From Tetrahymena thermophila SB210 (lineage: Eukaryota > Ciliophora > Oligohymenophorea > Hymenostomatida > Tetrahymenidae), in NCBI RefSeq assembly GCF_000189635.1, contig NW_002476209.1:310001-374000 (forward strand): DNA of 64,000 nucleotides, in the 5' to 3' direction. Shown here piece after piece: positions 50,418 through 61,273 of the stretch. The notes beneath the pieces are model-generated. The model did no database searches, was not told where the DNA came from, and saw only the letters and a list, made by a program, of their open reading frames with translations. The position numbers and the translations under genes were made by a program. The number at the start of each line of letters is the position of its first letter. Positions within the stretch are counted from its first letter, which is position 1.

Positions 50418-51538
50418 TCATTTTATTAATCTAAATGCTTTTAAAGAATTGGTATATACTATTTAAGCAATTTCTTGTCTGCTTTTATTATGCAATTTTG
50501 CTAGGAATTCAATTAATGAATGACAAAATCTTGGTTCATTTATCTTTTCTAATTTAGGTATAAGATTATTTTAGTTAGTTATGAAGTCTTTTTCACTAAA
50601 TAAACCAGAATCTGATACTTCTTTTTCACAAAGTTGATATGGTCCATCTGACTCAACTAAAATATTTTCCAAAGGAATTACTTGCAAGAATTCAGGTTTC
50701 TATATTTAATTTACATATTTATTTTAACTAAGTTTAAATGAATATATTTTTACCCTGATGATTCCCTAAGATAGTGAAAAGTAAATATTTGCATTAAGCT
50801 TAAGATATCCTTTTGTCATTTCTTTGTTTCCACTGTATGAGTGCATAATAATATTTACCTTAATATTAAAAATAAATTGTTACTCACATTTCTATTTGTG
50901 TTTAATAATTTACAGTTTTTTTCTTAGGATCTTTAAAGTATTTCTTAAAAACTTTTTGCATTTCTGGTTAAGCTCTAACACAATGAACACTAATTACTCT
51001 ATCTAGTTCTTTATTATTCATATAAAAAAATTTTATTAATTAGAAAAATATATTTTATTTCTTAATACCTATTCCTAACTCTAGTTATTTTTCTAAAATT
51101 TCTATCTATTCTTCTTTTGAAGTTTGATCGTATTTCAACTAATCTAATCCTATTTCTCCTACTTAACTATTAGGATCTTTTTCCAAATATTCTCTCAAAT
51201 TTTCCAGCCAATTAGGTGATCTTTGGTTTAACCACCATGGATGAAGCCCATAAGAGTTTAATATAAAGTTATCTTTATATTTTTTTAGAATTGGCTGAAT
51301 TTTAATGAAATCTGCTTCCACACAACAGTTATTCATAATGTGCTTTACATTAGCTTTACTAGCATTTTCAAGAATAATTTCTAATTATGATTCAGTGTAA
51401 TCCAGTAAATGAGTATGCGAATCTATATTTAAAGTAATATTCACATCTAAAAAATAATTATATTGTTAAATTACCAATAATTGGATAAAAATTTTCCATA
51501 TTTTCCTTATTTTATAAGTTGGTCTTAATTTCTTCCAT
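50418..51538 (-). CDS. TatD-family metal-dependent hydrolase (DNase)
   Basis: Exons 51538-51475, 51446-51069, 51008-50914, 50858-50754 and 50699-50418 sum to 924 nt (307 aa). TatD landmarks in order: IDSHTHLLD (HxH metal ligands), NSYGLHPWW, VGEIGLDQ (bridging Glu), ISVHCVRA (His), MHSYSG (His) and ILVESDGPY (Asp; most homologues have TDSPY, so Gly replaces Ser here). These are TIM-barrel amidohydrolase-superfamily enzymes with 3'-5' exonuclease or endonuclease activity in DNA repair and apoptosis. The first intron is only 28 nt and must be removed to reach the HxH motif in frame. No targeting signal. It sits in opposite orientation between two esterase paralogues; no functional link is implied. 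Confidence 0.9.
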
Positions 51539-52491
51539 ATTTTGGTATAGATGCAATATTTTTAAGAAAAGTAAATATAGCTAATAATTAATATAATATT
51601 TCAAATTAATTGTAGCAATACAAAATAAGCTTTTATTTTTGTAATAAAAATCAACTACTCGCACTCTAAATATTTTATTCTAGCATAATTAAAATACCAA
51701 AAATAATTCTAAAAATAGCAATAAAATTACTTTATTAGAATTTTTGTATTTTTATATATTTTCTTACTCATGATTATTTTGTAAGTCAAATTTTTAAATA
51801 TATCCATTCATCCATCAATCTTATAGTTTCAAACATACTACATACAAATACTCAGCATTAGAATGTCAATTTACGATAAGATTTATGTTTAGATGTTGTA
51901 ATTATTCATCTTTTTTTATAAAGCACTACATCAAAAGATAAACAAAATATATTATAAATTTATTATATAATTAATAGGATTATACAAAATATAAAAAGAA
52001 AAAATATAATTTTGTACATTAAAAAATAGTTTTAATTAATATAAAATGATAAAATATCTAAACTATTTTGTATTATTCTAGGTTACGAGGAAAATGGATT
52101 TTTCCCTATTTATTAAATAAGTTTTGAATAATTAATAAATTGGTGAATTTTAAAGCTATATAGTTATTTATGAATCTAAGTTACTTTCATAAATTGGTTA
52201 AATATGTATTAATTTGGATGATTAGATTAATTTCTGTAGAAGAAAATCAATCTGACAATTAATTTATGGATATTTGTTAAAGGTAATTATTAGCTTTACA
52301 ACAAAATTAATGAATCAGAAAAAACATACTTTTTGTACTGCTTATTTTTAATTAATTTCGATTAATAAATTATTGCTTTTTTATGATATTTTCAATTGTT
52401 TTTACCATAAAAAAACAAAACATAATAGTACATCCTAATTAAATTAATTTATTAACAAAACTAAAATATTGATTGATATAAAAAAGATCAA
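51539..52491. other. Divergent promoter region, TatD gene / esterase copy 3
   Basis: Start codons of a minus-strand and a plus-strand gene face away from it, so both promoters should lie here. AT-rich with no distinct motif recognised. Confidence 0.55.
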
Positions 52492-53766
52492 ATGGGAAAA
52501 AGGTTTATGCTTTTTTTTTTAGCAACTATTCTGATAGTTAATGCTAATGTATTATAAAAACTTCCTGGTTTGAATATTGATCTTGTTGGAACCACTGTTT
52601 CTGGTATTTCTTCAGGAGCTTACATGTCAGGTTAAATCCATATAGCTCTGTCCTCTTTTATTAAAGGATCAGCAATAGTAGCAGGTGGTCCTGTTGGATG
52701 CACTAGAGGCTATCTTATATATGCAACAACTGAATGTATGTCAAACCCTTAAGATTTAAATATCAAATCTGTTGATGAATCAATAGATAAACTAAACAAG
52801 GATTAAAAAATTGATGATGTCTCTAACTTGAAAGGCGCTAAATCATACATTTTCGCTGGCTTAAAAGACACAACTGTACTCCCTCTAAACGGTGTACACT
52901 TATAAGATTAACTTACTAAACTTGGTGTTCAGTTAAAAACTGTTTATGATATCCCTGCAGAACACGCTTATATTACAAATGGTTTCGGGTAATTTAAAAT
53001 AATATTTGAGATTTAGTTAAATTTATATTTCAATAATTACATTTAAACATATAATAAGCTTTTTAAATTTAAATAAAAGAAATGTTTGTGACTTTAAAGG
53101 ATCTCCTTACATAAATAATTGTAGCTACAATTAAGCTTATGAGAGTCTTAATTATTTATATAATGGAAAATTAAAAGCTGGTACCAAAGCAGTTGATTCT
53201 AATCTCTTTGAATTTAATTAACAAAACTATTTTTCTAGCTTTATGACATCATTATACTCAAGTGGTTACGTATATATTCCCACTAATTGTGCTGATGGTA
53301 AAAAGAAGTGCCGTCTTCATATCAGTATAAACACTTTTAAATATTTCTTTTATAATTTATTTTATAATAAAATATTAGATTTCCATGGCTGTAAGCAATC
53401 TGTTGAGGTTTTAGGTACAAACTACATTAAAATGATAGGCATTAATGATGTAGCTGAAGCCAACGACATTGTTGTACTATATCCTTAAACAACTAAAAGC
53501 CCTGTTTTCCCTTTCAACCCTGAGGGTAACAAGAATTTTTCATAAGAGTTATATTAAAGCTTTTTTAAATACAAAAAAAAGGTTGCTGGGATTGGTGGGG
53601 ATACACTGAGTGGAATTCAATGTTAGCACCTACTGGATACTATAATTTTAATTCTGCAGGCTTAAACTTTTTAAGCAAAGAGGCCCTCCAAATTAAATCA
53701 GTATGGCAAATGGCATAAGACTTAGCTTCAGTAAAAAAAGCATCTGAAAAACTTGAATAAGAATGA
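52492..53766 (+). CDS. Secreted PHB-depolymerase-like esterase, copy 3
   Basis: Exons 52492-52988, 53080-53324, 53379-53525 and 53582-53766 sum to 1,074 nt (357 aa). Signal peptide MGKRFMLFFLATILIVNA. Lipase box SGISSGAYMSGQ, acid in AGLKDTTV, His in PAEHAYITNGFG, then CDFKGSPYINNCSY, FHGCKQSVEVLG, VAEANDIVVLYPQ and NPEGCWDWWGYTEW. It is a few residues longer than its paralogues. It carries the same last intron phase at the GCWDW block as copy 2, and an extra intron before FHGC. Substrate unknown; secretion or lysosomal delivery is inferred from the signal peptide. Confidence 0.88.
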
Positions 53767-54410
53767 TAAAATAACAAACAAATTATAAAAAATTATGATT
53801 ATAAAAAATTAAGATTTATAAAATTAAAAAAAATAATTTGATAATTTAAATTTAGTTATTTTGTATAAAAATTCAATTAAAATATCTTATTTTAAATCTA
53901 AAAAATTAACAAATAATATTTTATTTTTTTAATTGACTAACAATGATTAAAGTAAGAAAATATATTCAAATTATTTCAAAAAATATTTGATTGTTTAAGT
54001 ATGATTTGAAATTTAATTGAAAATAATAACAACTTAAGGTAGTAAAAAACAATAAGTTATACAAAGGTATTTATTGTTAATAATATTTATTACATATTTT
54101 TTATTTAGTTTTAGGTATATTAAAATGTTTAATTTAGGTCCTATTAGAAAAAAAATAAAAATAAAATTTAGACCTTTCTTATTGATAAATAATTAAAATT
54201 TATAGTGGAAGCTTATAATAAATATATTGCCAAAATATTTAAAAAAATAAATTTATTTATTTATTTATGAATAGCTCATTAGAGATAAAAATTAAGCAAA
54301 TAACTAAAAGTATATTTAAACATAAATATTAAAATTATTATATAAGTTTAATGTACAATTTTTGATTAATTTTTGAAAGTTTTATTTAGTATATAAAGTA
54401 TTCAATCAGC
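53767..54410. other. Spacer between convergent genes
   Basis: AT-rich 3' flanks of esterase copy 3 (+) and the kinase gene (-). No feature seen. Confidence 0.6.
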
Positions 54411-55544
54411 TCACCAGTAAGTAGACTATAAGCTAATTTAATTCAAAATATCACATTTTAGTTTTCCTATTTTTTAATAACGTTTTTCAAATTGCTGCTC
54501 TTCTTTATATTGAAGAAATTCTTGCTTTTTCTTTTCAAATTCTTCATAAATGTCTTTAGTAGACAAAACACTTTTATTATACCATGCATGTTATTTTATT
54601 TATACAATTTTTAATCTTTTTTCAGGATTAAATTCAAATAGTTACTACAAAAAATCTTTCAATTCTTCTGAAAAGAAATTTTATTATCCTTTATTTTTTT
54701 AGTGAATTTTCCAAAATTAAGAATATTGATTGTTTTTAATGAATTAAAAATGTTAATTTTCTGGTGAAGCTTCTTTGAAAGGAAGATGCCCTGTTAATAG
54801 AATAAACAATATGACACCAAGTGAAAATATATCAATAGCAGCTAAATCTTTTAGATTTTATTCATATAACTCAGGAGCATGGTATACGGTTGGCTTGAAA
54901 TAAACATTATTAATTTTTGATATACTTTCTTTGTCAGAAACATTTTGAGCTAATCCAAAATCTGTAATCTTAATTTAATAATTTCTGTTTAGTAAAATAT
55001 TTTCAGGCTTTAAATCTAAATGAAAGACACTTTAGGAATGTATATATTCAATACTTTATATTAATTAATGGAAAATTGATCTTGCTAGTATTTCATTAAA
55101 AGGACCTGTCCCTTCAATCCACTCAAAAAGAGATCCATTTTCGCAATATTCTAATAAAATGCAATCAAAACAAACTTATTTTCCATTTTTCTTTATTTAT
55201 TTAATCTCTCTTATTTCTTAAAAATACTCAACAACATGAGGATGGCTTTTCAATATCTGTAGTGTTTTTATTTCATTTAGGACTTTCGATTGTTGATTTG
55301 AATCTTCTGGGTTTCTGTAAAAAACCTTTGCAGCATATTGTCCTTCATCGCAGCTTACTAATTTCACCTTTAAATTATTTAATATGAATATTTTAATAAT
55401 ATGATCAAACTTCAATAGAAACAAATAAATCAAATATTTTCGTAATGAAACAATCAAATAAGATTGAACTACTTTTGCTTCTGAGCCTTGGCCTAAAGTT
55501 TTTTAAATTACAAAATGTTAAATTTATTTTTATTTTTATTCCAT
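54411..55544 (-). CDS. Serine/threonine protein kinase (non-RD, HLD motif)
   Basis: Exons 55544-55473 and 55367-54411 sum to 1,029 nt (342 aa). Kinase subdomains: glycine loop TLGQGSEAKV, YAAKVF (ATP-anchoring Lys), NEIKTLQIL (helix-C Glu), hinge LLEYCENGSLFEWI, catalytic loop VFHLDLKPENILL, ITDFGLAQN (DFG), TVYHAPELY (APE) and IDIFSLGVILFILLTGHLPF. The loop has Leu in place of the usual Arg of HRD, while Asp, Lys and Asn are kept, so it should be active but not regulated by the classical RD activation-loop mechanism. The overall layout is CAMK/AMPK-like. The C-terminal tail of about 60 residues is charged and probably coiled (YEEFEKKKQEFLQYKEEQQF). Confidence 0.92.
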
Positions 55545-56231
55545 AAAATATTTGTAATTGTAAACACGCTAATGTATTTGAAATCAGTATTCTTAGTTTT
55601 TTTTCTTTTTTTCTACTTTGTAATACTTTTACTATGACTTTAAGTGAAATTAAAAATTTTAAGTTCTAAAAATACTAGATGCTATTTTTAATTATATTAA
55701 ATCAAAGGCAATATACTAAAAAATAGTTATTAGACAATATATACTAATTCTATTTTTCTATTATTCAAAAAAATATTCGATAAAGTTAAAAGAATTTATG
55801 GTCAGTATTTGAAAGGATTTGCAATAATATGTTTCATTAAAATAAATGTTTATCCTTTGAATAAAGGAATATAAAAAAAATAATATTGATGATATTTGAA
55901 TCTCAAAATTCCTAGTAAATTAAAATTAATTTTATGAAATTATCAAATTAAGAAAATAATTTTTAAAAATTATTTATTTTTGAATTGAATATTTAATTAA
56001 TTAAAATATATAATTAATTCTAATACAAAAGTAATTAATTATTTTTAATAAGTACTAAATAAATTAGATTCTTAAAAAAATAGAAAGTCATAAATCTTTA
56101 ATAAAAGAGTATATTTTTATTACTTTGTTTCTAGTTTTTATTCAGTCAAATAAAAGCTATTTTAAATTTTTATACAATATTTAAAGATATATTCATAATA
56201 TTTGATATAATTTATTTTATATTTGCTTCAC
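55545..56231. other. AT-rich spacer
   Basis: Upstream of the kinase start and downstream of the small membrane protein gene. Nothing recognised. Confidence 0.6.
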
Positions 56232-56648
56232 TCATATAATTACTTTATTAAATTCGAAAATATGTTAAGCTTCAGGATCATATTTAGATATTATTTGGAT
56301 TGATTTTTGAAACAAATATTTATCATAGTATTAGTTTGCTACCACCAAAAATAATAAATTAGATACATGACCAAAAAATGCAGGAACCTTGCTTAATCCA
56401 ATTAAAGGTATGTTAAATCCATATAACTTAGAGTATTTTTTAGACACAGCATAATATCTTAAAGCAATAGCGCCACCAAAAATTAAGGTACTTAGGAATT
56501 AAGCACCTAACTACTATTTTTCATACTTTTTGAGTTAAATCTAGTCTTAATCGGAAATAATGTTGGAATATTCTCTGCTATTCAAATAAATATCAACAAC
56601 ATGCTTTCTACTTAAAAATAAATTGAGTGTTTAAGGTTAATTTTGCAT
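56232..56648 (-). CDS. Small two-TM protein of unknown function
   Basis: Single exon, 138 aa, ATG 56648-56646 to TGA 56234-56232. N-terminal polar stretch (MQNQPQTLNLFLSRKHVVDI), hydrophobic segment 1 (LGAQFLSTLIFGGAIALRYY), short charged loop, segment 2 (VPAFFGHVSNLLFLVVANQYY), then a polar tail ending near KYDPEAQHIFEF. Size and topology are like accessory subunits of ciliate mitochondrial complexes, but I recognise no family, and that comparison is inference only. Confidence 0.65.
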
Positions 56649-57393
56649 TTAGGAATCTATTTTTTACATTTTTAGTAAACAATTAAATGCTTATTTGAAA
56701 TCTTAGTATTAATACTTTAATTAAAATTTATTCTAGAAAGAAAAATTTAAAAATAAATAATTTAAAGATCAAACTTGAAAATCAAACCTAAATTTATTAT
56801 AATATTTTAAGATATTTTATAATATTTAAATAAACCATTTAAAATAATATTTAAGTAAAAGTATCAAAAATAATATGTGAAAGCATCAATTAAGAATAGT
56901 AGTAAAAAGAGCATTAGAATGAATATAAGAAATTTAATTAATAATAAATTTATTTAAAAATTATTTAAAAATCAAAGATATGAAAAAATTTACATTTTTA
57001 GATAATATTCATAAAAAATAATACTTGAATACTTGCTTAATTAAGACTTTCTTTTAAAAGTTTTAATTTACGTTATCTCAATCCATACTCCATAGAATAT
57101 CGCTTTATATTAAAATATTATAAGGCTTCACAAATTAAAAATATATTTAAGAAAATTACTCATAAAACAAAATATATCATTATCAAAAAGATCTTCTAAT
57201 ATGTTTTTATTTTATTTCAGAATATTTTTTTTTTTGAAGAAATATTAAAAATTAAATTTATTTTGATAAAATTCATAAACCTAATTTTGAAACTTTGATA
57301 CATTCTATATAAAATTATTAAATATAAATCAGTATTATATTAAATTAAATTAAAGAACACACTTTTTGAAATATTTGCATTAGTAATACATAC
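56649..57393. other. AT-rich spacer, possible extra exon at right end
   Basis: Mostly A/T. Between 57273 and about 57495 another minus-strand frame reads IMPHAVEILEKS, then ISEYVLLMQIFQKVCSLI, before a TGA at 57275-57273. It may be an alternative 3' exon of the next gene or a separate tiny gene. Confidence 0.35.
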
Positions 57394-60300
57394 TCAGATA
57401 TTTAAGGATTTATTTAACTCTTTTCTAAAATTTCTACAGCATGAGGCATGATTTTATAATAAATAAGTGATGTATTATTTATTTGCTATTTTAGATATAT
57501 TCTCAATCACACTCTTACTTCTGATCCTTTTTATAAAATTATTAATAAATGTTTATTTTATATAAAATTAAAAATACTTTTTTTCATTTTCTAGAGTTTT
57601 GACTCTCATTCCCTTGCTCAAAGAAGGATTCTGCTAGTGCTTGGATAAACTTCTTACTGTTACATTTTTGCTTATTTTTATATTATTATTATTATTTTAT
57701 TGCTTATTCAAACTTTATGTATTCTTTTAATTTTAATAATTATTAAATTTATTTTTAGGTTCTAAACAATTAAAATATTCTCTTCTTTCTGTTGAATGTT
57801 AAGATTTATGATTATTTTATACTTATTGTTCTTAAAGAGTTGGAGTTTATATTTTTTTTCTGTTTCGATTTTATATCAAATAAGGGTTTTAAAATTATAC
57901 ATGATATTGTTAGTCTTAATATATTTATGGAGATACTTACTATTTTTTATTTCTGCTAGATATCTCATACTTACTATTGGTTAAAGAGTATGCTTATTAG
58001 TTTTCTAAATCAATCTCTTATATGCAATTTTCGTCATATTCATATGTTCTTTGATTTTGTGATAATGTGTTTTCAGCTTAGTTATTTTTTTTAAGATCAA
58101 TAAAAAATACGCTGTCATTTGAGATAATTGATTCTTTATTTCTTAAGGGTTAGCTGACTTTACTATAATTTATATTTTATCCATTAGTTTACTATTTTAA
58201 TTCTAAATTGCATAGACACTATCCATTTTAAAGTGATTGTTGGCTTACTTCTTAAACAATACCTTATATTCTTTTTGAAGGAGAAAAGGTGGTAAATTAT
58301 TAGGAATTAACTTGATTAGAGGAAGCCTCAGACTTATTTAAGTTTAGCTTTTGTTAATTTTTATTTGTGTTTTTATGGTATTGTTATTCAAAATTTAATC
58401 TATTTTAATTTTAATATTTTAAACTTGCTTAATTTTATTATGAAAGTCTGCTTTCAGGCTTAGAAAAACTAAAAAGCTATTTAGCTCTATCTTCATTTAA
58501 TGTAGAAGAGTTAAGAGAATCTTTATCTAAGAGTATATTTTGTTTTGTTTAGTTATCTGTAAAGAGAACCTTTTGGCAATCTTAAAATTATGAATCTCTA
58601 ACACTTGACTAAGCTTAAGAATAATTTAGGCATTGATTTTCTTTATCTGAGTAATTAAGATAGTTTTTATGTTTGCTTAAAGATTTAATTTATCTATTTG
58701 TTTCTTCTATTTGCTCAATTTATTGATCTCTTCCAGGAGATATCACGTCTTTAGTGTATTTCTTTTATTTGTGTAGAGAATTCCCTTTTGAAGCTGTGTT
58801 GAAAAACCTTTCTTCTTCATCTATTTTTGAAGGATTTTCATGGTTAAAAAAGATTTCATGTTCTTAATGTTTCTCATAATTTTTAATTCCATATATTTTT
58901 AAACGGTTGTTTTTATTGAATTAATTAATAAAATCTGTGACCTAAAATCTACCAGACCTTTGATTACCAGCTAGATTTGTTTCAAACGTTTAACCTAATT
59001 CATTTTTTTACAGATTGAGCTAATTTGACTTATTTTTTAAATCAGCGTAAACAATTTATGTGGCAGCATTTTCATTGTTTTGCTATAAGTCATTCATAAT
59101 GTCAATTTCTTCTTCTAAGTTGTTTAATTTTTGGTTATTAGTTTCTTTAGAATACTGTTTATCGAACAAATTATTATTATTATTGTTTTAATTTTAGAGT
59201 TCTTCCTCTTAGATTTAGTTGCTTTCATCCTCAATGCAAAAGTTTTAAGATTCATCTTTTAATTAGCTGAGTAAACTGCTTTTAAGGATAGATTTTTCAT
59301 CTTGCGACTATTAACTTCTATTCTAATACTTTTTACCTGAGCTATATTTTTAGTAGCTTGCATTTTATTAGTTATTGTAAATTTAATGTTATAAAGGCAA
59401 TTAATAATGAAGCTATTATCTGGAGTGATTGTAGCTAGCTTAAGTCTAAATATTACTTATTTAATGCTAATCTGATATTAAAGAAAGTTGCTTACTACTA
59501 GGTCTCTTCATACCTTAAATTAGCTTTGCTTGATAATCTAAGTTTTAAGAGTCTTGGTGAGTTCGATATTTTTATGAATTTATATTGTTACTGCTATAAG
59601 AATTGTTTCTTTAGGAAGAAGATGTAACTGCAGCCAAATAATTAGAGTAGCTTATATTTAATTATTCATTATTATTACCTTTATAGGCAAACAAAAAGTC
59701 AGAGTATTTCACCATAGGTGCAGTAGCATTTTAAGTACTAACTTAACTTGCTAAATCTCTTTTAAAGTCATGACTATTACCTGAATAATCACCTACCTAA
59801 CCGCTCCCTACATATTTTTTTGGGAAAAAATAAGGATTTATAAAAGGAAGATTCTTGCAAGGAGGAGATTTATCAAAGAGCTGGTTAAAACTGTTGTTGT
59901 TAGTACTGTGAAATAAACTCAAATTACCTTAATTTTAAGAGTTTAGTAAAATATTTGAAGGCAAATTGCACAATTAACTATTTAAATTAGGGTTTGTGCT
60001 ACTTGCGTATCCTGAATTAATAGTATTGTACATATTGTTAGAAAAAGTGTGATAATTCTAATCATCTATTCCATTATTTTTTTGTTGAAGGATGCTATTT
60101 ACTTTATATTTTTTAGCTGAATTATTGTTAGACTTCTTGATGTTACTATAAAATTTGCGAGTATCATCCAGCAAACTTCTGTTTACACTATGATCTTATT
60201 CTTCTTCATCATCGTCATGCTGCAATTCAAATACGCATTTAACTTAACTTTATTCTCTTGCCCCGGCTCCAAACCTGAGCTATTGCCTTTAAAAAAAAAA

Positions 60301-60673
60301 TAAAATAGCTTTAAACAAATATTTAACAGAAAATGTAATATAAAATAGTATCTCTTAAAGAGTTTAAAAGATATGAAGTTATTTATTTATAAATAAATAA
60401 TAATAACTTAAAGTACCTTTCAGAGCTATAAGATTTTTAAGGATTATAATAATTTATAGAAGTATCACCGTCTTCTTAAATATATGTTAAACCATCGTTT
60501 TGTAACTATGTTGTATTTAAATCTGAATTTGATTATAAATTTGTTTGAATAGTCGCTGATCCTTTAGTTTAATGAGAAACTTAATTTTTGTTGCTTTGTT
60601 AGTTAGAAGAAACTGATTTAACTCTACTGTTAAATTCTTTCAATATATCTTACTCTGAATTTGAGAGCTACAT
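57394..60673 (-). CDS. Large Gln/Asn-rich protein, unknown
   Basis: ATG 60673-60671; first exon reads MQLSNSEQDILKEFNSRV and ends near 60.4 kb. A second part begins about 60.29 kb and changes frame near 59.95 kb, so at least one small intron lies there. From about 59.94 to 57.78 kb it is a single long exon without TGA. Roughly 950-1,000 residues, extremely rich in Gln, Asn and Ser with poly-Asn and charged stretches (LNNLEEEIDIMNDLQQNNE may be coiled). No domain, membrane segment or signal peptide is visible. The 3' end is uncertain: one reading stops at 57396-57394, another splices into the frame ending at 57273. Such Q/N-rich proteins are common in ciliates and their function cannot be inferred. 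Confidence 0.55.
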
Positions 60674-61273
60674 TTTATAATAATATTCTAATCAACTACT
60701 ATTTTTACACAGACAAGTTTTTATTATATAATTAATTTATTAATATAAATATATCCTACTTATAACAATCTTTTTCATAGAATTTTATTACAAATTCAAA
60801 ACAAATTATTTAATCAAAATCAAAATCAATTAATTAATTAATGAATTAATTTAACAAATTGATACTTTTTTGAAAAATAGCCGGTAAATTTTAAATTTAA
60901 TGTAATGATAATAGGTAAATAATCAGTATTTATATAGTATAACTATGATTTAAATTAGATTTATATTCATCTATATATCAATTAATCTATGTAGAGTAAT
61001 AATTTCTAAAAAGATGAAGATTATAACTATTTTATACAAGAAATGTTAAGTTAAAAATAGTTTTATAAAATTATTTTTAAATTCAAATTTTAAAGCAAAA
61101 TAATATTTATCAAGTAGGCCTTACGATAAAAGATAATTGATTATCAAGAAAAATAAAGAAATTCTTGAAAACAATTTGCTTAAAGCTACAAATTTAACGT
61201 ACAAAAATATGAATAAGTAAGTGATTGAATATTATTATTATTTTGGAAAATTAAATTTGATTGATACATTTTT
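60674..61273. other. AT-rich spacer
   Basis: Between the start of the Q/N-rich gene and the stop of the CCDC77-like gene. Includes (ATTA)n near 60826-60846. No gene seen. Confidence 0.6.
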
